64,000 bases of DNA. Source: an uncultured Pseudomonadota bacterium. GTDB lineage: Bacteria; Pseudomonadota; Gammaproteobacteria; Burkholderiales; Burkholderiaceae. The notes below the pieces were generated by a model. It did no database searches, was not told where the DNA came from, and saw only the letters and a program-made list of their open reading frames with translations. The stretch lies in contig CAMLIZ010000003.1 of NCBI GenBank assembly GCA_946480245.1, forward strand, positions 4,136-68,135. Reading direction: 5' to 3'. The translations under genes were made by a program, and so were the position numbers. How positions within the stretch are numbered: the first letter of the stretch is position 1; each line of letters starts with the position of its first letter. Of this stretch, positions 1-9,060 are shown piece by piece.

Positions 1-2
1 TG

Positions 3-998
3 CACCTGCAAAGGCCCGAAGGCCTGTCGCTGACGCTGTCCACGCAGGGCGCCACGTGGCTTGCGTGCGAGGTGCCGATGCCGGATGGCGCGCGTCGACC
101 TGTGATCCTGCCGCGCACCGAAGACGGCGGGGCGGGTGCGCGCGCGGCGTTTCTGGGCAGTACCGTGGGGCGCTACGCCAACCGCATCGCGGGTGCCCGC
201 ATCTCACGTGAAGACCAAAGCTGGGCGCTTGCGACCGCGCCAGGCGCGCGCCATCAATTGCACGGGGGCCCGGGCGGCTTTCATGCGCGCAACTGGCAGG
301 TGGCCGCCGGCGACGAATCCTGGGTGCGGTTGGCATTGGTGTCGGCCGACGGCGACCAGGGCTTTCCCGGCGCGTTGCAGTTGCACGTCGATTACCGCCT
401 CGTCGATGCGATGACGATCGAAATGGAGGCGGTGGCACAGGTGAGCGCACCCTGCCCCGTGTGCATCACGAACCACGCCTACTTCAATCTCGACGGCCGC
501 GTCACGAATGCGCGCGCACACGGACTGCAGTTGAACGCAGAGCAATGGCTGCCGGTGGATGGTGAGCTCATTCCGCTGGGCGCTCTGGCCCCTGTGGCCG
601 GCACCGGCTTCGATTTTCGGCAAGGCAAGACGGTGCAGCGGGACTGGCTCTGCGACGAGCAGCAGCGCCTCGCAGGCGGCTACGACCATGCCTTCCTACT
701 CGATTCCGACTGCCGCTCGATGCGACACCCCGCGTTGGCGCTCACCGCCGCCGATGGCGCGCTCACGATGCGCCTGTACACCACGCTCCCCGCATTGCAG
801 CTGTACACCGGGCAGTTGCTGCGCGACGTGTGCACGCCCGGCGGCGTATTGCTGGCGCCATGCAGCGGCATCGCCCTGGAGCCGCAGTTCCTGCCTGGCA
901 GCCCGCACCATCCGGAGTGGCCACAGCCTAGTTGCTGGCTGATGCCGGGTCAGTTGTATCGGCACACGATCCGCTGGGCGTTTCAGCACTCGCAGTGA
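3..998 (+). CDS. galM: Aldose 1-epimerase (galactose mutarotase), 5' end missing
   Basis: Aldose 1-epimerases interconvert alpha and beta anomers of sugars such as galactose in the cytoplasm. The frame is open from base 3 with no convincing start, so the N-terminus lies left of the window; the GTG at 72 is internal. Seen: a VGRYANRIAGARI stretch close to the family GRxANRI signature, QLHGG, the catalytic-histidine region ITNHAYFNLDG, and a C-terminal glutamate region ALEPQFLPGSPHHP, all in the usual order. It is host DNA upstream of the prophage. Its 3' end overlaps the oppositely oriented DUF3079 gene by about 70 bp. Confidence 0.9.
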   Translation, partial: HLQRPEGLSLTLSTQGATWLACEVPMPDGARRPVILPRTEDGGAGARAAFLGSTVGRYANRIAGARISREDQSWALATAPGARHQLHGGPGGFHARNWQVAAGDESWVRLALVSADGDQGFPGALQLHVDYRLVDAMTIEMEAVAQVSAPCPVCITNHAYFNLDGRVTNARAHGLQLNAEQWLPVDGELIPLGALAPVAGTGFDFRQGKTVQRDWLCDEQQRLAGGYDHAFLLDSDCRSMRHPALALTAADGALTMRLYTTLPALQLYTGQLLRDVCTPGGVLLAPCSGIALEPQFLPGSPHHPEWPQPSCWLMPGQLYRHTIRWAFQHSQ

Positions 999-1176
999 CC
1001 GGTTCCGGTGCGGCGTCCAAGCCCCACTCTGCCCAATCGTCACCGAAGAGTTCGACGGGATGTTGCGTGCGTTCAGAGCCGTTGCCGCAGATCAACGAGT
1101 CCCGGGGGCAGTAGCGATCGCAGCCCCAGCACACGCGCTCAGGGTGCACCGGATGGATCGGAAAGCGTTTGCTCAT
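928..1176 (-). CDS. DUF3079 family small protein
   Basis: An 82-residue protein with four conserved cysteines (VCWGCDRYC and then CGNGSERTQHP) followed by HPVELFGDDW, the layout of the DUF3079 family. The function is unknown; the cysteines suggest metal binding. I chose the ATG at 1176 (MSKRFPIHP) because the family begins this way; a longer frame to 1233 is not needed. The last 30 or so residues are low in similarity to the family and overlap the galM 3' end tail to tail. Host gene. Confidence 0.8.
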   Translation of the reverse strand: MSKRFPIHPVHPERVCWGCDRYCPRDSLICGNGSERTQHPVELFGDDWAEWGLDAAPEPVTASAETPSGSCADTTDPASASN

Positions 1177-1237
1177 CGCAACGCCAGTGTGCGCAGTGCC
1201 GAGCTGCACCGGCTTGATGCGCCGCAAGAGCATCGCA

Positions 1238-1276
1238 CCAAAGCAAAACGCCGACCGCAGATTGCGTGTCGGCGTT
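1238..1276 (-). terminator. Rho-independent terminator of the former tRNA-His transcript
   Basis: On the minus strand a perfect 9-bp stem (AACGCCGAC at 1247-1255 pairing with GTCGGCGTT at 1268-1276) with a 12-base loop is followed by the T-rich run TTTTGCTTT. It lies 11 bases beyond the tRNA CCA end, in the orientation of the tRNA, so it is the host terminator of that tRNA. Confidence 0.7.
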
Positions 1277-1286
1277 CATGAGTGTT

Positions 1287-1334
1287 TGGGGTGGCTGACC
1301 GGACTCGAACCGGCGACGACCAGAATCACAATCC
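1287..1334 (-). other. Prophage attachment site: 3' half of tRNA-His(GTG)
   Basis: Read on the minus strand this is the anticodon loop TTGTGAT (anticodon GTG at 1327-1329), the anticodon 3' stem, variable loop, T arm with TTCGAGT, acceptor 3' strand, the C73 discriminator typical of tRNA-His, and an encoded CCA (1287-1289). No matching D arm or 5' acceptor strand exists at 1335-1400. Half tRNAs that end with host terminators are the usual product of tyrosine-integrase insertion at tRNA genes; the phage supplies a new 3' half at the other end. The core therefore is about 46-48 bp and should reappear, as part of an intact tRNA-His, past base 64000. Confidence 0.85.
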
Positions 1335-1449
1335 GCACCCACTTGCCAGCATTGGCGCCACTTTCCCGCGGATCGTGGGAACTGAAGGCGCAATTTCGTC
1401 TGAGAAAAGGCGCGGGTTCCGGAGGCTTCGTTCCCGCCAGAATGTGGCC

Positions 1450-1813
1450 ATGGGTAACCCCGCCAAGCCCGAATACCGCATGCCGCCCGGCGCGCCGTCC
1501 ACTCGCGTGGCCACCCGCGAGAGCATGCTGGAGCAGCACGTGCTGTGGCTGCGCCGGCAGCCCGACGCGCGGGTGGTGATCGTCTGCGGCGGCCGCGACT
1601 ACGGCGACCGCGAGGCGGTGTTCACCGCGCTCGATCGCGTGCACGCCAAGGCGCCCATCACGCTGCTGGTGCACGGTGCGGCGCCTGGTGCGGACGCGCA
1701 TGGTGGCCGCCGGGGCGCATGGCTGCGTGGCATTCCCGGGCGGCCGCGGCACCGCCGACTGCGCCCGCAGATGCGAGGCAGCCGGCATCCCGGTGTGGCG
1801 TCCGTTCGGGTGA
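1450..1813 (+). pseudogene. DUF2493 (SLOG-like) gene with internal deletion and frameshift
   Basis: The 5' part in frame 1450 encodes RVVIVCGGRDYGDRE and HGAAPGADA, the N-terminal nucleotide-binding motifs of DUF2493 proteins. From 1700 the next frame encodes MVAAGAHG and VAFPGGRGTADC, then EAAGIPVWRPFG and a stop at 1811-1813: the family C-terminus. The usual 30-40 residues between the two halves (including a conserved HGxxAGPxRN region) are missing, so a deletion of roughly 100 bp that is not a multiple of three joined them near 1697-1701. It is the outermost prophage gene beside the attachment site. Its stop codon abuts the stop of the converging late operon (TGATCA at 1811-1816). Confidence 0.75.
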
Positions 1814-1927
1814 TCAGCTGCGCAGCAGCAGCCAGCCCGTGCCGGCGAGGATCGCCAGCCCGATCGCCCAGTGCAGGCCGGCCAGCGCCAGCAGGCCGAT
1901 CAGCACCATGGCGCCGACGGCCTTCAC
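1814..1927 (-). CDS. Small membrane protein closing the late operon
   Basis: A 37-residue protein starting at GTG 1927, which overlaps the TGA of the giant upstream gene (GTGA). It begins VKAVGAMVLIGLLALAGL and contains one or two hydrophobic stretches (residues about 6-22 and 23-35), so it is probably an inner-membrane peptide. It has no recognisable family. Translational coupling suggests it is made with the 2378-residue protein. A small membrane protein at this place could be a second holin-like or superinfection factor, but nothing in the sequence decides it. Confidence 0.55.
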   Translation of the reverse strand: MKAVGAMVLIGLLALAGLHWAIGLAILAGTGWLLLRS

Positions 1928-4900
1928 TGCGGCTCCAACTCGCGCCGCACCTGGGCGCGCACGCCGGCCGGAGCGGTCTGTGCGATTCGATCGGCCTTCG
2001 ACGCCCGCATGCCGCGCACGCGCTTGACGATCTGCGGCATGCTCACGTGGATCGGCGAGTCCGGGTTGTCGGTGTTCCAGCGCTGCAGCTCGGCACGGGC
2101 CTCGGCCACCTTGTCGGCGTCGCCCTCGAAGATCCCCTGAGCCCACTTCGCTGAAATCTCGCCCTCGCGCATCTTGTTCAGCCCCACCTGCTGCTGCACC
2201 ACGCGCGTGGCCTCCTGCACCCTGGCGACGTCGTTGGGCTGGAAGCCCAGCCCCTTGGCCAGCGCCTCCCAGCCGTCCACGTCGATGACCTTGCGGCCAC
2301 TGCCGTCGCGGTACATGCCGGTGTTCCACATGTCGTAGGCCTTGGCCGCGTTCTGGATGGCCGTCGGCGACACGCTGGTCAGCGCCCCGCGTACATCGCC
2401 GTCGACAAGCTGGTTCGCGGCCTTGAAGGTGCGCTGCGCCAGGTCACCGGCCGGGCCGGCGAGCTCGGTCACGTCGCTCGTATGGTCGCTGCGCTTGGTC
2501 AGCAGCCCGGTGCCCGGGATTAAGCTGCCCATGCCCATGCGCCCGCTCACGTCGATCGGCACGCCCGGCAGTCCGGACAGCCCCTTGCTCACCACGCGCG
2601 CACCGACGTCGCCCAAGCCCAGCGTCTCCGCCAAGAACTCCCGTTTGGCCTTGCGGCTCGAGAAGTTGTAGCCCAGGCGCTGCAGCAGGCCGTCCAGCAC
2701 GTCTTCGGCATCGCCCTCGAAGGGCAGCCCGTCGGCGCCGCCGATCAGGAACATCACCGCGATCGCCAGCATGGCGGCCTTCTTGCCATCGGGCCCGGCG
2801 CTCCACATGCGGTTGATCAGCTCGAGGTAGCTGATGCTGTACTGCTTGAAAGTGAACAGCACCGACCCCACCGCGCCACGCGCCCAGCGCGGCTTGTTGC
2901 CGCGGTTGTAGACGAACTGCGTGTCGGCCACAGCCTTGGCGGCAAAGCCGGCCGGGTCCGAGATGCCCTGCTGCACGGCAGTCCGGTACGCCGCGATGAA
3001 GGTGACGCGCCGGTTCGTCTGCTCGGCCAGGCTGAACACCTTCCCCCAGGCCAGGCCGAGTTTCGACAGCGCGTTCGCACCCTTGGCCAGCGCGTTGCCG
3101 GCCAGCGTGCCGTCACCGCTGCGCAGGCTGCCGCTGCCGGCGGCCTGGGCCATCAGCTGGTGCACCTCCTGAGGCGCCACGATGCCGTCCTCCTCGGCCT
3201 TCTTCAGCGCTGCGTCGAGCGCCGCATCGCCGGTGGCCCTGCGCGCGGCCAGCCGGAAGGCTTCGACCATGCGCTTGCCGGCTGCCTGCACGCCGCCGTA
3301 CTGGCTCAGATAGGGGAAGGTCACCGTCAGGGGCTGGGTCATGTTCACCATGGCGCTGGCCACCGATCCGCCCAGGTACTGGGCAAACAGCAGGCCGCGC
3401 AGGCCTTGCGCCTCCTCGGACGGATTCTTTATGTAGTCGACGAGTTGCACCGCCTGGTCCTTCAGCTGCCCCTGCTCCTTGGGGATGGCGTCGGCGGCTT
3501 CGGCCAGCGACCCCATGTGCAGATTACTCGCGGTCTGGCGGGCGTTCGAGTACACGAATCCGGCCAGCACCCGGCCCACGTCTTCATTGAAGCCGGCCAC
3601 CCCCTTGCGCTCGATCAGGCGCTTCATCGCCGAGCGGTTCGAGCGCGCCACCTTCAGGTAGGTTTGAAAGGCCTTGGCCGCTTCGCTGTCGCCCTGCGCC
3701 TCGAGGCCCAGCATGTCGCCGAACAGCTCCAGCGTCTCCGGGCTGACCCCGGCAAACAGCTTGAAGGCCTGCTGGCTGACCGTGCCTTGCACGATCTGGG
3801 CGTCGGGGTACAGCGCCTGCATGCGGCGCGCCATGCGAGCGCGTTCGGGGGTGCTCTCGAACATGCCGAAGTACAGGCGGTCTCCGGTGGCGCTCACCAC
3901 GTCCAGCGTGTACTGACCGAAGCGCGATAGCGGCGCGTAGCCGCGCTCGATCAGGTCGCGCGCGCGGTCGGCCTTCTCGATCATGCGGTTCGCGGTGTCG
4001 TTGAGCACGTCGGCCCGGTCGTGCTGCTGGTCGGCCAGTTCAAACAGGTGGTCGCGCAGCAGCACCGCGGCCTTCTGCGCGTCGCCGGCGGCCAGCGCCT
4101 TGTCGCGCACCGCCTCCACGTCCTTGCCGCCAAAGCGCAGCATGTCGCTGATGGCCATGTGGTTCAGGCTCTGGTCGACCGCGGCTCGGAATTCCTTGTA
4201 GAGCGCGATCTGCGCGTCGTTCAGGTTGAACATCGAGCGCAGTTCGCTGTCCTTCCACACGATGCCCGCCTTGAGCATCTGCGCGCCGTAGCGGCTGTCG
4301 ACGTTCGCCTCGTACTGCTCCTGCGGCAGGCCCTGCCACATCTTCAGCACCTGGGGCGTGATGGCGCCAGCGCGCAGCATCTCGTTGGCCTTCTGCGTGG
4401 CGTTCAGGCCAGCGGCCGTGGTTTCCCGGTCGGCCATCTTCACCGGCTTGCCGTCGGCGCCGCGCGCCCAGGTCAGTGTGCCCTCGAAGATTGGCGCCGC
4501 GATCGCCTTGGTGTCCTCCGGCTTCAACGGCTGCTTGGCCAGGTCGCGCCACGATTCCAGCTTGGGCAGGATCGTGGGCGCCTTGTCCGCCGCCTCGTTG
4601 GCGTAGTAGGACACATCGTTGATGAACGACTGCACGCCGTCGTACACCCGCTTGAACAGCGGGTTGCGCTCGGCCAGGTTGTGCATCGTCCCTACGGTCT
4701 TGTGCCACCAACTGACCTTGCCGGTGTCGTTGAACAGGTCGCCCAGCACGTAGCCCGCCGGCAGCTTGACCGCGCGCGCGTCGTTGAGCGCACCAGTCAA
4801 CGCCAGCCCCATGGAGCGACTGAACATCGGCCGGTGCACCTCCGGCTGGGTGTCCTGGAACCCCTGCTGCACGAAGTTGCGCGCCGGCGCGATCAACTCG

Positions 4901-7900
4901 CGCACGATTTCGTCGTCGGTCAACTTCAGGTCCGCCAGGAACGGCACGTTGTCGCGCAGCCAGGCGCGTATGGCCGCGATCGCGCGACGCACGAAGCCGA
5001 GCTCGGGCGAGGTCTGCGCCATCTCCGCCAGCACCTCCTCGGCCGCGGCCTGCCGGTCGGCACGCTTGCCCATGTCCAGCCCATAAGCCTTGGCCTTGGC
5101 CGCCACCAGGTCGGCTCGCCGCACCGCGATGTCGTCGAGGATGGGCGCCAGGTGCTCGCCGAAGGTACCGCGCAAGCCGAAATGGCCCAGCGACTCGTGG
5201 AACAGCACGCGGCGCACGTCTTCAGGCGTGGTCACCTCGGGCGCCACGATGTAGACCTTGCCGTTCGCGTAGAAGCCCTCTGGCTCACCCGTGGCGCCTT
5301 GGGACTTCTGGCGCGCGTCCTCAGCGCGCACGGACTCGGGGATCGCTGGATCCTGCATGCCGGAGACCACCACCACCTCGGGCGCGTTCTTCCAGCTGCT
5401 GGTGAGTGCGCGGACTGCGGCCTGGACGGCCGGCGCGCTCAGTCGACCTTCTGCAGGGGCGCCGGTGTCTCGGCTGTAGAAGATGCCGTCGACGGCTCCC
5501 GGGTGTTCGGCGCCGACCCGTGCAAGCGCCTCCAGTAGCCCAGGTCGTTGCCCCCGTTCTCCGCCGCCCACTTCTTCGCCCTGTTCGCGTAGAAGGGCAC
5601 GCAGGACAGCTGCTCTTTCAAGAGTTGAGCGGCCCGCAAGGACTCTTCCTCCGAGACGACCGGCCTCGGCGAGAAGGCTAATCCCTGCGCGATCAAGCTC
5701 TTGCCCTTGGGAGTCGAGGTAGCGTCCACTTTTCGGGTCGAAGGTGATGTCGGCGCCGGCGTGATCCTGGACGGCGAGGTTCAGTTCGATCAGGCGCCGG
5801 ATGTTGCCAAGGTCGTCACCATACACCCATTTCAGGGGCGGCACGCCTAGCGCGGCATCGCCGAGCACCTGCCTGGGGTGGGGCGCCAAGTGCTCAGTGG
5901 TGCCGAATTTCAGGGCGCTCGACAGCATCTGCTCAGAGCGTCGCACCAGCGCCTCATTCGACAGGCCGGCCGGGTCGCCGATGAAGATGCGCCCGGTGTT
6001 GTGCGCGTAGGTGGCCGCGATCTGGTAGATCTTCGTGCCCAGGCCGGCGCCCTTCTGCGGCGAGGCGTCGATCCACACGTCACCGGCCGGCGGCACGTCC
6101 TGCGGGTTCTCGCCGGGGCGGTCGTGATAGACCGACGACATTTCTCCCTCGGCCTGGTCGAAGCCGTACAGGCTCGGACCGTAGGGGTTAGGCTCTCTCG
6201 CCATGATCCGGGCGGTCGTGCCGTCGGGCAGTTTCAAATCCCAGCGCTGCTCGCCAGGGATGTTGCGCTTCACCACCTGGATCTGCGGGTCGATGTCGGC
6301 CGCGATGCCCTCCACCGTCGTCTTGTCGGACTTCGGCAGTGAGAACAGCTCGTCGTGCTCGCTCAGTGCACGCAGCGCGTTCTGTTCGCCGACATCGTGG
6401 GCCGAGCGGCTGAAAGCGACCGCTGCACTGTTCTGCCCGCGCTCACTCGCTGCCACCTCAGTCGCCGGCTTTTCCAACACGACCATCCTCGCGTTGGCGC
6501 TCGTGTTCGTCGGCAAGCTGGGGTCGGCGAACGACCCATCAGCCAACCGCTCGTCGGTGCCGCCGCGCTGCTCCAGCCACTCCCGAAAGGCCTCTGACCT
6601 CTTCAGCGAGTTGGAGAAGGCGCCCTCGCCCACGATCGCGACCAACCGGCCGCCCGGCTTCAGCAGGTCGTAGGCGTGCATCACGTGCTGGATGTCGCGC
6701 CCGTCGCTGAAGGGCGGGTTCATGATGATCCGGTCGTAGCCTCCGCGCGCGACACGATCAAGGCGGTCGGCCAGAGGTTGTGCGCGGGAAACGAATTCGC
6801 TGTACTCGGTGTTGTGGATCGCCCGACGGACGAGCGCGGCGGCCATCTTGTAGTTGCCCGCGTCGCGCTCGCGTTGGGCAATCTCGAAATTGCCGATTGC
6901 GTCGCCCCGGGCGCGCTCTCGGACTGCTGCCATGTCGGCAGCAGAAACGCGCTCCGCGTCGGCCTGGTGGTCGACTTGGTGCTCAAGAAAGTCGCGGCCG
7001 ACCAGTTCGTAGCCCTTTGCTTCCAGCAGTTCGCGCCGGTCCTGCGCCATTTCGATCACCTCCGGCTCCACGCCGGCAGCGCGCACGCGGTCGGCGATGT
7101 GGCCCATGCCTGCCGACGGCTCCAGCACCCGCATCCCGGGCTGCACGTCGGCCGTGCTGACCATTTCGTCGGCCGTGCCTTCCGGGGTGGCGAAGAAGTC
7201 GAGCCCGTCGGTGTTCTTGCGGCCCACCATCGCGCGCTCGAGTTGCTTCACCCGGTCGGCCTCGGCGGGCCGCTCCTGCAGACCGATGAACTCGCGCAGC
7301 GCGGCACGGAACTCCGCCGGCGTCTCGATGCCCATGCGCTGCAGCGCGGCGCGACGCTCGTGCGCCACATCCAACTGCCGGGGCATGATCGAGTCGCGCA
7401 ACTCCTTGCGGCGGCTCGCCTTCTCGATGAGCTCGGTTGCGAACTCCGGTGACAGCGTGATGCGCTTGTCGTTGTCGTTGTTCCAGACCCCGCGGCGCAT
7501 CGCTTCGGCCGGGCTCAGGATGATGCGATTCACGCCGCGCTTCACCGGTAGCACGATCGCCTTGTCAGCCAACCCAGAGCGGCGAATCGACGCTTCGGCG
7601 GCCGCCTTGGTCGGGAAGGTGGCCAGCCCGTCGCCCTTGGAGAAGAACCTTGCCACCGCGAGCTCGTTCTTCTTCGCGAACTCGAGGTAGGCCTCGCTCA
7701 CGTCATCGGCCACCTTCAGCAGGCGCTGGCCCAGCAGTTTCGTACCGTCGAGCTCCACCATGCGCCGCGCGAGCCGCGCCAGGTCAGATTGGAAGGCTGT
7801 GTAGTTCGGGAAAGTAGCGTGGTCTGCCGTCGCTGCTGTGGCCTTCTCTCCCTTGTGCTTCTCGTAGTCTGAGTAGCTGGGGTAGCGCTGCCGCAGTTCG

Positions 7901-9060
7901 TCATCCTTGGCGCTGCGCACAAAGTTCTGCAGCGCAACCACCTGCGCCTTCTGGCGCACGCGGTCCAGAAACTTCGCCTTGCCCGCCTCGATGGCACCAG
8001 CGATGTTGCGCATCGTCCCGGCGAGCGCCTTCTGCTGGTTGGCCTCTGCTTCCGCTCGAGCGGCAAAGCCGGCGCGCCGCTGGGTGTTCACCTTGCGTTC
8101 GCGCGCCAGCGACTCGCCGGCGATTTCGTCCAGGCGATCGGCCATCGTGCGCAGGCGTTCAGCAGCGCTTTGGCTCTTGTCGTCCTCGAAGGCGTCTCGC
8201 CGTGTCGTGGCCACTTCCTGCGCGGCCTGTTTGTCGCCTTGGGCCAGCTGCACGAAGGCCTCGGCCGTCGCCCGGTCCTTGAACTGGAACCCAGGCACGG
8301 CGCCGCGCCCTCGGAACGACGAGTAGTAGCCACCGACTCGCTTGGCGGCGGCGTTCAGCTTTTCGTAGTCCTCCCGGCTGACGCGCTCGGACAGCTGCAC
8401 CACGAACAGGTCGTGGCCCTTCTGGGTGTGCTTGGTCTCGATGATCTTGCCGTCGACCACCTGCCCAGCGGTCTGGATCTCGGTCTTGGCCTCGCGCTTG
8501 GCATCCAACCGCTTGCCGCGGGTTTCAGTGGCGGCCAGGTCGTCAAATGCGGCGCGCTGTTCCGGCGACAGCAACATGCGCGCCTCGCCGAAGGTCTTGC
8601 CCTCGGCCATCTTGGAGCGCACGAAGATGTGAAAGTCCTCCAGCGTCTTCGGGTCAGCGACCGCCTCGACGGCCTTCTGTTTTGCTTCCTCGCGCTGTTG
8701 CTGCAGTTCCTTGCGCCCATCGGCCAGCCGTTTCAGGTCATCAGCCGTCGTTCGCTGCACCACTGCATCCATGGCCTCTAGAGATGCACCGGCCGCAGCT
8801 GTCGACTCTTCGCTCTGTGGCTTCGTGCCCTTCTCTTCAATGGCGGTAGCTTCCAGCGAAGACGCGGCGTTCGGGGTTGCTTTCGCCTCGTCCAGCAAGC
8901 CCTGCACGTGCGCCAGGCGCTCGTCGACGGCCTGCCGCGCAGCTGCCGACGGCTTCAGACCTCCCCTGCGCAGAGCGGCCTCGCGCGCGACGATCGCTTC
9001 GCGGTCTTCAGCATGGAGCGCGGCGCCGGCCTTCTTCAAGCACGTGGTCAGGCTGCCCAT
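1924..9060 (-). CDS. Giant polyvalent virion protein with methyltransferase, zincin-like and PLxRFG regions
   Basis: A 2378-residue protein started at ATG 9060, coupled by TGATG to the repeat-protein gene; an in-frame extension to 9129 lies inside that gene. Proteins of this class are packaged and injected with the DNA and carry several counter-defence activities. Regions seen: about 200-300, a GHDLFVV...GGYYSSFRG module common in such proteins; about 640-800, a class I methyltransferase with VLEPSAGMGHIADR and the amino-methylase motif NPPF near 781; about 1050-1110, GLGTKIYQIA...GRIFIGDP; about 1287, a HESLGHFGLRG zincin-like motif; about 1710, PLSRFG of the PLxRFG family, followed by a long C-terminal region of the type found at the end of polyvalent proteins. 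Function is inferred from motifs; which activities are real is untested. Confidence 0.85.
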   Translation of the reverse strand: MGSLTTCLKKAGAALHAEDREAIVAREAALRRGGLKPSAAARQAVDERLAHVQGLLDEAKATPNAASSLEATAIEEKGTKPQSEESTAAAGASLEAMDAVVQRTTADDLKRLADGRKELQQQREEAKQKAVEAVADPKTLEDFHIFVRSKMAEGKTFGEARMLLSPEQRAAFDDLAATETRGKRLDAKREAKTEIQTAGQVVDGKIIETKHTQKGHDLFVVQLSERVSREDYEKLNAAAKRVGGYYSSFRGRGAVPGFQFKDRATAEAFVQLAQGDKQAAQEVATTRRDAFEDDKSQSAAERLRTMADRLDEIAGESLARERKVNTQRRAGFAARAEAEANQQKALAGTMRNIAGAIEAGKAKFLDRVRQKAQVVALQNFVRSAKDDELRQRYPSYSDYEKHKGEKATAATADHATFPNYTAFQSDLARLARRMVELDGTKLLGQRLLKVADDVSEAYLEFAKKNELAVARFFSKGDGLATFPTKAAAEASIRRSGLADKAIVLPVKRGVNRIILSPAEAMRRGVWNNDNDKRITLSPEFATELIEKASRRKELRDSIMPRQLDVAHERRAALQRMGIETPAEFRAALREFIGLQERPAEADRVKQLERAMVGRKNTDGLDFFATPEGTADEMVSTADVQPGMRVLEPSAGMGHIADRVRAAGVEPEVIEMAQDRRELLEAKGYELVGRDFLEHQVDHQADAERVSAADMAAVRERARGDAIGNFEIAQRERDAGNYKMAAALVRRAIHNTEYSEFVSRAQPLADRLDRVARGGYDRIIMNPPFSDGRDIQHVMHAYDLLKPGGRLVAIVGEGAFSNSLKRSEAFREWLEQRGGTDERLADGSFADPSLPTNTSANARMVVLEKPATEVAASERGQNSAAVAFSRSAHDVGEQNALRALSEHDELFSLPKSDKTTVEGIAADIDPQIQVVKRNIPGEQRWDLKLPDGTTARIMAREPNPYGPSLYGFDQAEGEMSSVYHDRPGENPQDVPPAGDVWIDASPQKGAGLGTKIYQIAATYAHNTGRIFIGDPAGLSNEALVRRSEQMLSSALKFGTTEHLAPHPRQVLGDAALGVPPLKWVYGDDLGNIRRLIELNLAVQDHAGADITFDPKSGRYLDSQGQELDRAGISLLAEAGRLGGRVLAGRSTLERAAVLRALLREQGEEVGGGERGQRPGLLEALARVGAEHPGAVDGIFYSRDTGAPAEGRLSAPAVQAAVRALTSSWKNAPEVVVVSGMQDPAIPESVRAEDARQKSQGATGEPEGFYANGKVYIVAPEVTTPEDVRRVLFHESLGHFGLRGTFGEHLAPILDDIAVRRADLVAAKAKAYGLDMGKRADRQAAAEEVLAEMAQTSPELGFVRRAIAAIRAWLRDNVPFLADLKLTDDEIVRELIAPARNFVQQGFQDTQPEVHRPMFSRSMGLALTGALNDARAVKLPAGYVLGDLFNDTGKVSWWHKTVGTMHNLAERNPLFKRVYDGVQSFINDVSYYANEAADKAPTILPKLESWRDLAKQPLKPEDTKAIAAPIFEGTLTWARGADGKPVKMADRETTAAGLNATQKANEMLRAGAITPQVLKMWQGLPQEQYEANVDSRYGAQMLKAGIVWKDSELRSMFNLNDAQIALYKEFRAAVDQSLNHMAISDMLRFGGKDVEAVRDKALAAGDAQKAAVLLRDHLFELADQQHDRADVLNDTANRMIEKADRARDLIERGYAPLSRFGQYTLDVVSATGDRLYFGMFESTPERARMARRMQALYPDAQIVQGTVSQQAFKLFAGVSPETLELFGDMLGLEAQGDSEAAKAFQTYLKVARSNRSAMKRLIERKGVAGFNEDVGRVLAGFVYSNARQTASNLHMGSLAEAADAIPKEQGQLKDQAVQLVDYIKNPSEEAQGLRGLLFAQYLGGSVASAMVNMTQPLTVTFPYLSQYGGVQAAGKRMVEAFRLAARRATGDAALDAALKKAEEDGIVAPQEVHQLMAQAAGSGSLRSGDGTLAGNALAKGANALSKLGLAWGKVFSLAEQTNRRVTFIAAYRTAVQQGISDPAGFAAKAVADTQFVYNRGNKPRWARGAVGSVLFTFKQYSISYLELINRMWSAGPDGKKAAMLAIAVMFLIGGADGLPFEGDAEDVLDGLLQRLGYNFSSRKAKREFLAETLGLGDVGARVVSKGLSGLPGVPIDVSGRMGMGSLIPGTGLLTKRSDHTSDVTELAGPAGDLAQRTFKAANQLVDGDVRGALTSVSPTAIQNAAKAYDMWNTGMYRDGSGRKVIDVDGWEALAKGLGFQPNDVARVQEATRVVQQQVGLNKMREGEISAKWAQGIFEGDADKVAEARAELQRWNTDNPDSPIHVSMPQIVKRVRGMRASKADRIAQTAPAGVRAQVRRELEPQ

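Noticed and set aside
1335..1449. Inverted repeats TTCCC...GGGAA and GCGGG...CCCGC beside the attachment site
   Set aside because: Short and GC-rich, expected by chance here; could be integrase arm sites but no repeats support it.
4021..5538. Long plus-strand open frame (505 aa) over the giant polyvalent gene
   Set aside because: It is an Arg/His/Leu-rich mirror of a high-GC gene with clear motifs on the minus strand.
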